From: Vulcanisaeta thermophila
GTDB taxonomy: Archaea; Thermoproteota; Thermoprotei; Thermoproteales; Thermocladiaceae
Direction of reading: 5' to 3'
Length of the DNA: 64,000 bases
Assembly: GCF_001748385.1 (NCBI RefSeq)
Contig: NZ_BCLI01000001.1
Coordinates: forward strand, 289,177-353,176
The position numbers were made by a program, and so were the translations under genes. Shown piece after piece: positions 41,353 through 49,530 of this stretch. Every line of letters begins with the position of its first letter. Position 1 is the first letter of the stretch. The notes under the pieces are model-generated. The model had not been told where the DNA came from. It saw only the letters and a program-made list of their open reading frames with translations, and ran no database searches.

Positions 41353-42121
41353 GGTGATGACAATATGCAGCTTGGTATCAAGAATACTCAGTGGATTGCT
41401 TGGTTTAGGCTGTGATACTCACACTGTTATTAACAATCCTGGTAAATCTACCGATACTGTACGTTATTAATGACCTACCACATAATCACATAATATTCAG
41501 CGGTGTTATATGCCTTGCCATGGCGTTAATGAGTAAGCTTAGGTGTTACGTAATGACTGCGCTGCCCGTGAACATTAAGGACCTATTCGTAATAACGGAC
41601 TCATACTTTGACTAAGCACTCAGGGTTTATGTGAATTATGGAGTGCTTAGGGAGGGTATTGTGAGGGTGTGGTTTGTGATGTTGTTTGGCGGTTTAATAT
41701 CGGGGTTGCTGGGTATTGGTGGTGGGCCAATAAACAGCTGGCGCTGTACTGGGCCGCTGAATTGCCCATAAAGGTTGCCTCCGCAACCAGTAACTTATTA
41801 GTGGGTGTCACGGCAGCAACCAGCGGTTCACTGTATTGGTACTTCGGTTACATACAGCCATTCCTGGCAATGTCATCCGTCATGGGTATAATAATTGGGG
41901 CAAACCTAGCCACACACCTGATGCAAAGGGTTCGTGGGACCACAATCAAAGTCCTACTACTCTCAATATTCTCATACCTAGCATTTAGAATGCTCCTCTC
42001 TGGACTTAGGAGGGGTGGCATCCTCGTACTACCAACTAATGTTGAGTACGTAACGTCATTCATGGTCCTAATAACAACACTGGGTATACTACTCGCACTG
42101 CGTAAGCACTTAAGCGAGTGA
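41353..42121 (+). pseudogene. Decaying TauE/SafE paralogue
   Basis: A second TSUP gene in pieces. SRILSGLLGLG (from 41353) shifts one frame to VILTLLLTILVNLPILYVI (41412-41615). Then LFGGLISGLLGIGGGPIN shifts again near 41735 to QLALYWAAELPIKV and SNLLVGVTAATSGSLYWYFGY. The last 150-codon frame reaches 42121. Half of the protein is missing. It resembles the second half of the intact upstream gene closely (SLYWYFGY blocks), so it is a tandem duplicate undergoing loss. The DUF1634 part is absent. Confidence 0.75.
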
Positions 42122-42451
42122 AGCACCATTCACGGTATCACTAGAGGCTACTACCTAAAATTAATTCAAGGAGTAATTATTCAATAACATGCCTAATGAT
42201 AAGTACCGTGGTTGAGGGGGTCCCAGCGCGCGCATTGTTTTCGTTTGTGTTCTATTTCTAATTAATGTTCTATTTCCCAATAAAATAAACTATATAGCAA
42301 TCCCGTAAATAGTAAGTAATGAATATACTAATATGTTGATATCAATACTCCAGGTAACTGGTTACCCCAGTGAGTGTCGGGTAGTGATGCCTCGTTGCAT
42401 TATGAGGTTCCTTTGGTAATGTTGAAAAATCCCAGGTTGAGTATGGATTAA
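42122..42451. other. AT-rich intergenic stretch with a 14-bp palindrome
   Basis: No gene seen in 330 nt. GGTAACTGGTTACC (42353-42366) is a perfect palindrome; a near copy, GGTAACTGGTGTTACC, lies at 49106-49121 in another gene-poor gap. The section upstream of 42452 has only a weak A-rich box, so the promoter of the next gene is not clear. Confidence 0.4.
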
Positions 42452-43018
42452 ATGCAGGTCTTTAGGCCATACATAGACCATGCAAGGTCCGCCTGGTTCC
42501 TCGATAACCTGAGGCTCGGTAGGCAGAGGGTTGAGGCTAAGCAGGTGATGCTTGCCATACTAAGGAGGATGGGTTTGATAAATGATGGGAAGAGGGGCTG
42601 GCTAAATCACCCCATAGTCCTACTTTACTACAATAATGGTGAGCCATACATCAATGACTTAATCCAGTACTTCAATGCTGTGGTTAGGGAGTGGGTTTCG
42701 AGGGGCTTCACAAATAATATAGGCCTCAGGGACATAGAGCACCTATTGACTAGGGTGAAGGGTGCCGATGGGACGCCAGTGAATGGGGTCATGGCCAGGG
42801 AGTACAGGAGGGTCCTACTCCTAAAGGACCCATGCCATTACCTGGGCAGGTTTAGTGATGATGAGGTTAATGAGTTAATAAATACGGAGCCCGTGTACTT
42901 CAAGGGAATCAACACGTGGATAAGGGACGTATATGATGATTACCTGAAGTTCATGGACCTACTCTCGAGAGGGATACCCTGCAGTGAGTTACCGCGCATA
43001 TTCCCGAAGCGTAAGTAA
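42452..43018 (+). CDS. Pyrimidine-dimer DNA glycosylase-like protein (Pyr_excise type)
   Basis: 188 residues. MQVFRPYIDHARSAWFLDNLRLGRQRVEAKQ (quoted in part) and GWLNHPIVLLY are the family blocks of proteins annotated as pyrimidine dimer glycosylase/endonuclease V. Several Arg and the NH-x3-L motif are conserved. The C-terminus (LPRIFPKRK) is basic. The family cleaves UV-damaged DNA in phage and bacteria; the archaeal copies are not proven. Start ATG at 42452; a TTGAAAAATCC box near 42425 is weak. Other repair genes in the window are nreA and nfo, but they are not linked. Confidence 0.55.
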   Translation: MQVFRPYIDHARSAWFLDNLRLGRQRVEAKQVMLAILRRMGLINDGKRGWLNHPIVLLYYNNGEPYINDLIQYFNAVVREWVSRGFTNNIGLRDIEHLLTRVKGADGTPVNGVMAREYRRVLLLKDPCHYLGRFSDDEVNELINTEPVYFKGINTWIRDVYDDYLKFMDLLSRGIPCSELPRIFPKRK

Positions 43019-43070
43019 TCAGGGGTTAAGGAAAGGTTTTTAAGTAAGCGATATCACAATCAATATCGGT

Positions 43071-43376
43071 ATGTGCGGACCAAGAACAATAACCTGGTGG
43101 GGAGCCTGGGCAATACTCAATGAGGTAAATGATAGAATGAAGATCAGCGAATTAAAGAATAAGGTACCACTATACGGATCAGCCTTCGACTACACAATAA
43201 CGGCGCTACAAATGGCGGGGCTTATTAGGATTGTTAGGGAGGGTAATGAGGAATACGTGGAACTAACCGAGTTGGGGAAGAACATAAAGAGCATGAGGTA
43301 CCCACCACCCTGGGGATTCCCTGGCTGGTTTGGCTGGGCATGGCGCGGCTGGCATAGGCATTGGTGGGACTGGTAA
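43071..43376 (+). CDS. Winged-helix protein with Trp/Gly/His-rich tail
   Basis: 101 residues. Residues 10-75 are a PadR/MarR-like winged helix (WAILNEVNDRMKISELKNK, FDYTITALQMAGLIRIVREG, YVELTELGKNI). Residues 78-101 are extraordinary: PPPWGFPGWFGWAWRGWHRH then WWDW, with eight Trp, two His. Tails like this could bind membrane, metal or another protein. The GGTTTTTAAG box about 30 nt upstream fits the ATG at 43071. Two CxxC-like residues are absent (one Cys, MCGPRT). Confidence 0.65.
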   Translation: MCGPRTITWWGAWAILNEVNDRMKISELKNKVPLYGSAFDYTITALQMAGLIRIVREGNEEYVELTELGKNIKSMRYPPPWGFPGWFGWAWRGWHRHWWDW

Positions 43377-43407
43377 ATTACCACGGCTTAATTTTGCGTT
43401 TTAAAAA

Positions 43408-43911
43408 TTACTTTATTATTTCCATGGGCATCCTCATTATCACCCTAGCCATTGGCGAAAGCACATTGGCAGCAAGCCTAACTAGGGTTATCATGGTACC
43501 CCTAACCTCCAGGTCCTTGAGGGACTTAACCATGGTGGATATTGGGTCGTTGAGGCCGTTTATTATTGCCAGCCAGGTCTCATAGCGTGCCTTGACCACG
43601 TACTTGAACTCGTCCTCTTTCGGGTTCACGATAAACCTTGCATCATCACACTTATCCCTGAGCCTTATCCAAACCCCAACTTCATTGATACTATCCACGC
43701 CATACCTGGACCTCAGGAAGTTCACAAGGTTTGTGGGTAGGTCCTTGGCCACGAAGAGCACATCAATATTCCAACCCCTGACACCCTCCAGGAATCCCAC
43801 ATCATTGTTAAGCCATTGGCACAGTGCCTTAACCCAATCCTCGCTGGGGAATAGGTACTTGGTGCTGAGCACTAATGTGTTGTTGTGCTTAGGTTTAAAA
43901 GAATTATTCAA
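43408..43911 (-). CDS. SCP2 sterol-carrier-like domain protein
   Basis: 167 residues. The SCP2-like region (about 85-155) has FKYVVKARYETWLAIINGLNDPI then VRGTMITLVRLAANVLSPM, the usual beta/helix ending of the lipid-binding pocket. N-terminal helix W-x-x-A-L-C-Q-W suits the same fold. SCP2 proteins bind acyl-CoA or other lipids; several sit next to acyl-CoA enzymes, but no such genes are adjacent. Start ATG at 43911. Convergent with the winged-helix gene. Confidence 0.6.
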   Translation of the reverse strand: MNNSFKPKHNNTLVLSTKYLFPSEDWVKALCQWLNNDVGFLEGVRGWNIDVLFVAKDLPTNLVNFLRSRYGVDSINEVGVWIRLRDKCDDARFIVNPKEDEFKYVVKARYETWLAIINGLNDPISTMVKSLKDLEVRGTMITLVRLAANVLSPMARVIMRMPMEIIK

Positions 43912-43923
43912 CTAAATAGCTAA

Positions 43924-45240
43924 CTAGGTCTCGCCAGACGCAATGACTATGCTTGTGCCCTTCCCCGTCTCAATGCCCCTTAGGTACCAGGCAATGGCTG
44001 CGATGAGGCCCGCGGTCCAAACCCCAGAGTTGAGTACTAGGTATTGGCTTAGTGGTGCTGTTACTGACCATATGGTGGTGGGTATTAGGGAGCCTATTGA
44101 TATGAGCCTCACTAGGCTTACGAACGTGCCCCTACGCTCGGTGGGCCAGAGCTCACCCTTGAATGTGTCCATGGCTAGGTACTGAATGCCTATGAAGAAG
44201 TTGAGTATGAAGTCCATGGCCATGAAGATCGCGAAGCTGGACACTATGGGCTTCATCAGGGCAACCACGATGTAGGTCACGACCGCGGAGCCGCCAGTGG
44301 AGAAGAGAAGCACAAGCTTCCTACTGAGCCTGTCTGCGAAGGGTGCTATTACGAGGCCCGCCACGAACTCCGCAACCGAGGTCAGTAGTATTATCAGGGC
44401 GGTGGCGTTTGGGTAGTAAATGGGGCCTAACTCGTAGGCTGTTAATCCAAAGCCCACGTCGTTGGCGGTCATCATTACCACGGCAACCACAAACCTAAAC
44501 CAAAGCGGTGGTTGTGCCTGTGACTGCGTGGTGATTGGTGCCGTGCCCCTGGGCTTGTCGTTTGGGTTTACGTCCACCCCATAGTACCTCCTAACCTCAT
44601 TTATCGCTCTATCTATCATACCTTTCCTCTCAAGCCACCTTATGGACTCGGGCATCTTAGCCCTACTTATGACAAGCACCACCAGGATGACAATGCCTAT
44701 GATGCCTATGGCCAGCCTCTGGTAGAATATGCCTATGAGTTGTGTGTTTAGGCTTATCAGGGAGACGGTCATGAGCCCCAGGTTTATGAAGTTTATTAGG
44801 AAGAATGCGGCCTTACTCCTGTGCCTTCTGGGCATGACCTCGTGCATGTCCGTCAATATCACGTTCATCTCTGCACCGGCGGCTGCGAGCATTATGGCGA
44901 GGGTTATGAGGAGGGTTAGGTAGTTGGGTATGAGGAATGTGGATAGTATGAAGAGGGCTATGCCCACGGCGTACATGGACATGGTGATTATGAAGGTCCT
45001 CTTCCTACCCACCCTGTCGGAGATGGGTCCGGCAATCATTAAACCCACGATAAGCCATAGGAAGGGCCATATCAAGACCAGGGTCTCCAGGTAGGTGGGC
45101 AGGCTAAACCAACCAGTGGCTATGGGCGCAATACCCACCAGGTAAGCCTCAAAGAGCAAGCCGAAGGCGAAGGCCACGAAGGACCAGGTATGAACGCGGG
45201 ACCATTTAAGATCCTCCACATACCTAAATACCGAACTCAC
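43924..45240 (-). CDS. MFS transporter (sugar-porter type)
   Basis: 438 residues, 12 predicted membrane helices. Loop motif GPISDRVGRKRTF near 71-83 and its repeat APFADRLSRKLVL in the second half; RxxPES-type motif at MPESIRWLERKG (after helix 6), typical of sugar/aromatic acid:proton symporters. Substrate unknown. GTG/ATG at 45240. It is not operonic; the 3' neighbour (SCP2) is on the same strand but the gap is only 12 nt, so read-through to it is possible. Confidence 0.88.
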   Translation of the reverse strand: MSSVFRYVEDLKWSRVHTWSFVAFAFGLLFEAYLVGIAPIATGWFSLPTYLETLVLIWPFLWLIVGLMIAGPISDRVGRKRTFIITMSMYAVGIALFILSTFLIPNYLTLLITLAIMLAAAGAEMNVILTDMHEVMPRRHRSKAAFFLINFINLGLMTVSLISLNTQLIGIFYQRLAIGIIGIVILVVLVISRAKMPESIRWLERKGMIDRAINEVRRYYGVDVNPNDKPRGTAPITTQSQAQPPLWFRFVVAVVMMTANDVGFGLTAYELGPIYYPNATALIILLTSVAEFVAGLVIAPFADRLSRKLVLLFSTGGSAVVTYIVVALMKPIVSSFAIFMAMDFILNFFIGIQYLAMDTFKGELWPTERRGTFVSLVRLISIGSLIPTTIWSVTAPLSQYLVLNSGVWTAGLIAAIAWYLRGIETGKGTSIVIASGET

Positions 45241-45438
45241 AAGGCACCGCTCAAGTGACTCTTTAAAGCATTATCCAACCTTGACTTTGTATTACCTAAT
45301 AATAAATCATTATAATAAGTTATTTATTGGATGTTTTAGATGTTTAGGAATCAGTAATCGTAGGCTTGGGTTTAATGAATATGATGATTGAATGAAGCCA
45401 TTAACAAAGCAATATGGCGTATAAGTACATAGAGGGTA

Positions 45439-45615
45439 AGGAAATCATTAATCAATTATTCACCAGGTGCTGGTGTGCGGGTGAAGCAACCGTGGTCTTT
45501 ATGCATTGGCTTTACAGAACACGGTGGTTTATACACGGAGTACGGGGAGCTCCTAGAAACTGAACGAAACAATATATACAACGACGTATTAACCTGGCTG
45601 AGAAAGGTAATATGA
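45439..45615 (+). pseudogene. Alpha/beta-hydrolase-like C-terminal remnant
   Basis: In the gap 45241-45655 one plus-strand frame is open for about 59 codons and ends at 45615. It contains GFTEHGGLYTEYGE and RNNIYNDVLTWLRKVI, like the final helix of prolyl-oligopeptidase or acylaminoacyl-peptidase enzymes (H-G... and WL at the end). No start or promoter exists. The rest of the gap is AT-rich with no gene. Confidence 0.35.
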
Positions 45616-45655
45616 TGGGGAACCCTTTATTTACTGGCTAGCATAACCCATGGTA

Positions 45656-46531
45656 ATGGCCAGGGTTTTCATAGGCCCCGCGGGCGTTCCCATTGGGGCC
45701 AGGGAGAGGAAGAAAAGCGCGGGTACCCTGGATGGTATTAGGTACACGGCTGAGGTGGGGCTTAGCGCCATGGAGGTGGAGTTCGTACAGGGTGTTAGGA
45801 TGAGTAGGGACGCGGCGGCGGAGGCTGGGGAGTTGGCTAGGGGGTTGGGTGTTAGGCTCTCTGTGCATGCGCCCTACTTCATAAACCTGTGCAGTGAGGA
45901 TAGTGGTAAGGTGGAGGCTAGTATCACAAGGCTCCAGGAGTCCCTGGATAGGGGCGAGGCCATGGGCGCCACGGTGGTGGTCTTCCACCCAGCTTACTAC
46001 GGTAAACTGGGCCCAGAGGGTTGCTACAACGCCGTTAAAGACGCGGTGCTCAGGGTACTGGATTGGATGAGGGAGAGCGGCATTAGGAATGTGAAGCTGG
46101 GCCTAGAGGTCATGGCGAGGAAGGGCCAGTTTGGGGGTCTTGAGGAGGTCTTCAGGCTGGTTAAGGAGATTAACCACCCACAGGTGGTTGCCGTGGTTGA
46201 CTGGGGCCATGTATACGCAAGGAATGGGGGCTCCATAGACTACGCCCAAGTCCTAAACCTATGGAGGGAGTACTTCGGAGACCAACCCATGCACACCCAC
46301 TTCACATGCGTAAAGTACAAAAACGGTGAGTGGATTGATGAGCACGAGCCGCTGGACACCAACAACCCACCCTTCGAACCACTGGCCCAGGAGTTGGGTA
46401 GGAGGGATATCGAGATAACAATAATTAGTGAAACGCCATTGCTCGAGAAGGACGCACTAAAGATGAAGGAGATGCTCAAGAAGAATGGAAACAACGTAAT
46501 AGAACCAACAAAGCCAAGCGAGGAGGAGTGA
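45656..46531 (+). CDS. nfo: Endonuclease IV (AP endonuclease)
   Basis: 291 residues, TIM-barrel. Seen: VRLSVHAPYFINLCSED (zinc His), VVVFHPAYYGK (His), KLGLEVMARKGQFG (Glu), VAVVDWGHVYARN (Asp, His), MHTHFTCV (His) and IISETPLLEKDAL (Glu), the complete three-zinc ligand set of endonuclease IV. It cuts 5' of abasic sites in base excision repair. ATG 45656 is about 27 nt from a CCCTTTATTTA box (ATG 45650 is an alternative). The C-terminal acidic tail is typical. Confidence 0.9.
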   Translation: MARVFIGPAGVPIGARERKKSAGTLDGIRYTAEVGLSAMEVEFVQGVRMSRDAAAEAGELARGLGVRLSVHAPYFINLCSEDSGKVEASITRLQESLDRGEAMGATVVVFHPAYYGKLGPEGCYNAVKDAVLRVLDWMRESGIRNVKLGLEVMARKGQFGGLEEVFRLVKEINHPQVVAVVDWGHVYARNGGSIDYAQVLNLWREYFGDQPMHTHFTCVKYKNGEWIDEHEPLDTNNPPFEPLAQELGRRDIEITIISETPLLEKDALKMKEMLKKNGNNVIEPTKPSEEE

Positions 46532-46545
46532 CTATCCAGCAATAC

Positions 46546-46584
46546 CTTAAGGAAACAGATTTATGGGCAAACTGTTTCCTTAAG
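46546..46584. promoter_or_regulatory. 13-bp inverted repeat around the ATPase promoter
   Basis: CTTAAGGAAACAG (46546-46558) is the exact reverse complement of 46572-46584. The 13-nt spacer holds ATTTATGGG, a TATA-like box 26 nt before the ATG at 46589. An operator flanking the box would allow repression, for instance by the product or a nearby regulator. Confidence 0.6.
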
Positions 46585-46588
46585 AATA

Positions 46589-47877
46589 ATGCTTAGTATT
46601 GAGAGGGCGTTTAGGGAGGTTATTGAGGAGTGGTTCTCATTCGAATTACCAAGCATCATAACCAGGGACTTAGACTACACATTCAGTGACAATGCCCTAG
46701 CAATCCTCGGCCCCAGGAGGGCTGGTAAGACGTACTTCCTATTCCAAATAACGAGGGACCTAATGGGCAGTGGATGACCCAGGGAAAGCATAGTGTATGT
46801 GAACTTCGAGGACATCAGACTAATGGGCATAAAACCCAACCACTTCTCCACATTCCTAAAGGTCATCAACGAACTAGCCAGGGAGTTCAAGGGCAGGATA
46901 GCAATAATGATGGATAAGACCCAAAACATACCACAATGGGGGCGCTGGGTACGCTCCCTACTGGATAGGAGGCGCTACCACGTGGTCATCACCGGGTCCT
47001 CATCGAAGCTGGGCATTGCCGAAATACCCACGGAATTAAGGGGTAGGTACATACAACGCCTACTCCTACCATTCTCCTTCAGAGAGTACCTAAGGGCCAG
47101 AGGCTTCGAAGCAAGGCACCTAGGGGCCCCCGAGCAATTAGGTAAATTACTTGGCCTGTTGAGGGACTACGTAACGCATGGGGGATTCCCGGAGATAGTG
47201 CTGAGGCCTGACCTGGCCAGGGACTTGGTGAGGGTTTATAGGGACACCGTCTTCTACAGGGATGTGGTTGAGAGGCACGGCATTAGGGATACGCACTCCT
47301 TCGAGGTGTTCATGAGGATTGTTGAGGATAGCTTTGGGAAGTACCTATCCATATCCTCAATACATAACTACTTCAGGAGCCTTGGGATTAGGAAGAGCAA
47401 GAAAACCCTGGCCAACTACCTGAGGTACCTCGAGGAAGCCCTCTACATAGTGACCGTTAGGAGGTACGGAACAAGCACCAAAGCCCAACTCCAACAACCC
47501 CGTAAAGTCTACCCAATAGACCCAGCATACTTCAGACGCGAGTCCCTAGGGCCGATGATGGAGTCCATCGTAGCTGTGGAACTGCTCAGGAGGGGCATTG
47601 AGCACTTTTACTACAGGGCTAATAATTACGAGGTGGATTTCGTAATAACCCAGCGGGGAACACCACAGCAGTTGTTGCAGGTCACTACGCATCATCAATA
47701 GACGAGGTGGACAGGCGTGAATTCAGGAGCTTGGTAAGGGCATCCGAGAGCCTCGGCGTTAGGGATTTAATGGTGATAACGTGGGACCTGGAGGACGAGC
47801 TCACGTACGACAAACATAAGATAAAACTAACACCACTCCACACATGGCTACTAACCACCCAAACCCAGGGACCTTAA
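46589..47877 (+). pseudogene. DUF4143-type archaeal ATPase, broken
   Basis: About 430 codons. Walker A GPRRAGKTY is at residues 40-48. An in-frame TGA (46775-46777) interrupts after LMGSG. Then come VNFEDIRL and a Walker B reading IAIMMDKTQNIPQW, where the family has Asp-Glu, here Asp-Lys. ITGSSSKL (sensor 1), RGRYIQ and LPFSFREYL follow. Near 47690 the frame shifts to YASSIDEVDRREFRSLVRASES, the DUF4143 nuclease-like C-terminus. With three lesions, two of them typical of decay, this is a pseudogene. Such ATPases are multi-copy in archaea. Confidence 0.85.
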
Positions 47878-47990
47878 TGCGGGACCCATTGATACGTGAG
47901 GCACGGGTAAGTAATGAGTTAAGGTTAAGCATAGCGGTGACGGACCGTTATTCATGACGCTCCCTTTTAATAATGGAGTGTTAATACGGT

Positions 47991-48983
47991 TCACTTCCTC
48001 CTGCCCAATGCCCTGTAGAGCTTGTCCTCATCCCTCCAAACATCACTTTTCATAACCTCATCCCAAAGCCTATTGAAAACTGGGTAACCAAGCATCCTCT
48101 CCAAAGCCCACTCCCTGGCGAAGGTTCCATCCTTAATCTCCTTAACGGCCTGCCTCATGAGCCTCCTAACCTCGTCAGTAATGTACCTAGGACCCCACGT
48201 CAAGTGCCCGTACTGGCTCGTTGTGGAGTGACCCCTTAATTGTGCAAACAATCCCTTCTCCATAATGGCCTTCGCAATCGCAATCAACTCACCTGAGGCC
48301 CATAACTCAAGTATTGCAGCTTCGGGTGACACCCCATTCTCAACAAGGATCCTGTAACCCTCAGCGAGCATGAATAGGAATGCCCCAGCCCAGGTGTGCT
48401 CGCTGAAGAGGTCTGTCACGGTCTCCTCCTCGAAACTAGACTCCACAGCAACACCACCAGGCCTGCCAATGGCACCAATAGCCTTTGAGTAAGCCAATGC
48501 GTAGTCCCAGGCCCTGCCACTGTAGTTATTGGCCACGCCAATGAGCACAGGGAAGCCCCTACCATTAACGAAGTTATCCCTAACACCCTCACCAATCATC
48601 CTGGGGGCAACCATGATAACGTCACAATTGGTGGGTGGTTTAATGAAGCCATAGTAAACATTGTAACCACTGAGGAAAACCACCACATCACCATCCCTTA
48701 AATTGGGCTGGATATCCCTAACCCAAACCTCAGGCTGAACCTCATCAGGAATAGCCATAACCACCACATCACCCCTCCTAACAGCCTCCGGGATGGGAAC
48801 AACCTCAAAACCAGCATCCTTAGCCCTCCTCGCATACTCATCCTCAATATTCCCCACAACAACCCTAAAACCACCATCCCTAAGATTCATCGCCTGGGCA
48901 CTACCCTGATTACCAAAACCAATCATCGCAATAACCCTATCCTTAATCAGGGAGGCATCCCCATCAAAAAATAACCTAGCCAT
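47991..48983 (-). CDS. Ketol-acid reductoisomerase-like protein with altered active site
   Basis: 330 residues, class I KARI length. Rossmann GFGNQGSAQAMNL near 22-34 and C-terminal knotted domain TVTDLFSEHTWAGAF near 188-202 (Mg ligands D191, E195), LELWASGELI and GHSTTSQYGHLTWGPRY are clear. The KARI catalytic motif FSHGFNIHF is FLSGYNVYY here (103-111), and the P-K-G-P-G-H motif is PRMIGEG (127-133), so the canonical His and Lys are lost. NADP-binding loop GNIEDEY has acids, suggesting NADH. It may act on a different hydroxyketo acid in the sugar-acid island. ATG 48983 has a TTTAATAAG box 26 nt upstream. Confidence 0.75.
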   Translation of the reverse strand: MARLFFDGDASLIKDRVIAMIGFGNQGSAQAMNLRDGGFRVVVGNIEDEYARRAKDAGFEVVPIPEAVRRGDVVVMAIPDEVQPEVWVRDIQPNLRDGDVVVFLSGYNVYYGFIKPPTNCDVIMVAPRMIGEGVRDNFVNGRGFPVLIGVANNYSGRAWDYALAYSKAIGAIGRPGGVAVESSFEEETVTDLFSEHTWAGAFLFMLAEGYRILVENGVSPEAAILELWASGELIAIAKAIMEKGLFAQLRGHSTTSQYGHLTWGPRYITDEVRRLMRQAVKEIKDGTFAREWALERMLGYPVFNRLWDEVMKSDVWRDEDKLYRALGRRK

Positions 48984-49105
48984 ACAAATAAGCAAATAAA
49001 GAATGCTTATTAAATTTTCCCTAAAGATTTTAAAAAACGATCAAAATATTTTTAAGATTTTTAATTAATAATGTACATTTATGACTCACCCCTCCTAATC
49101 TTAGC

Positions 49106-49121
49106 GGTAACTGGTGTTACC
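49106..49121. repeat. 16-bp interrupted palindrome
   Basis: GGTAAC (49106-49111) and GTTACC (49116-49121) around a 4-nt loop, close to the palindrome at 42353-42366. Gap region; no function visible. Confidence 0.4.
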
Positions 49122-49236
49122 TGCTTAAACAACCTTAGGGAGTACACAGGGGTATCTCCAATTATATTATAAAGAATAGGCCAGTATTAGGTATGCAAGT
49201 ACGAAACTACCCATTGCCGTCTTCATACATCCAAAT

Positions 49237-49527
49237 ATGTACGGGTCCACGAAAGCAGCTGTTGAGCGAACTAAGTACAATGTTAGGGTTAATGTAATAG
49301 CACCCGATGTTGAGACCGCGTTAACTCAGCAGATAAAGAGTGACCCTGCATGGTACGAGGCATACAGAACAAAGCCTGCATTGAAGAGATGGGCGACTGT
49401 GCGTGAAATAGCTGGCCCAGCTATATTCCTGGCCACACCGGCGGCTTCCTACATAACTGGCGCTGTTATTTACGTTGACGGTGGTTGGACGGCCGTGGAT
49501 GGTAGGTACGACCCAAACATTCCATGA
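49237..49527 (+). pseudogene. Short-chain dehydrogenase C-terminal remnant
   Basis: About 96 codons: MYGSTKAAVE holds the SDR Y-x3-K catalytic pair. RVNVIAPDVETAL (normally RVN-x-I-x-PG), AIFLATPAASYITGAVIYVDGGW follow. The Rossmann N-terminal half with TGxxxGIG is missing, and about eight residues are lost after AAVE where SDRs have L-T-R-x-L-A-x-E. So it is a remnant, likely of a gluconate- or sugar-type dehydrogenase. No promoter. Upstream 49000-49236 holds no gene. Confidence 0.75.
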
Positions 49528-49530
49528 GTA

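Noticed and set aside
46775-46777. TGA read as selenocysteine
   Set aside because: No SECIS-like structure recognised, not at a catalytic Cys, and the gene has other lesions.
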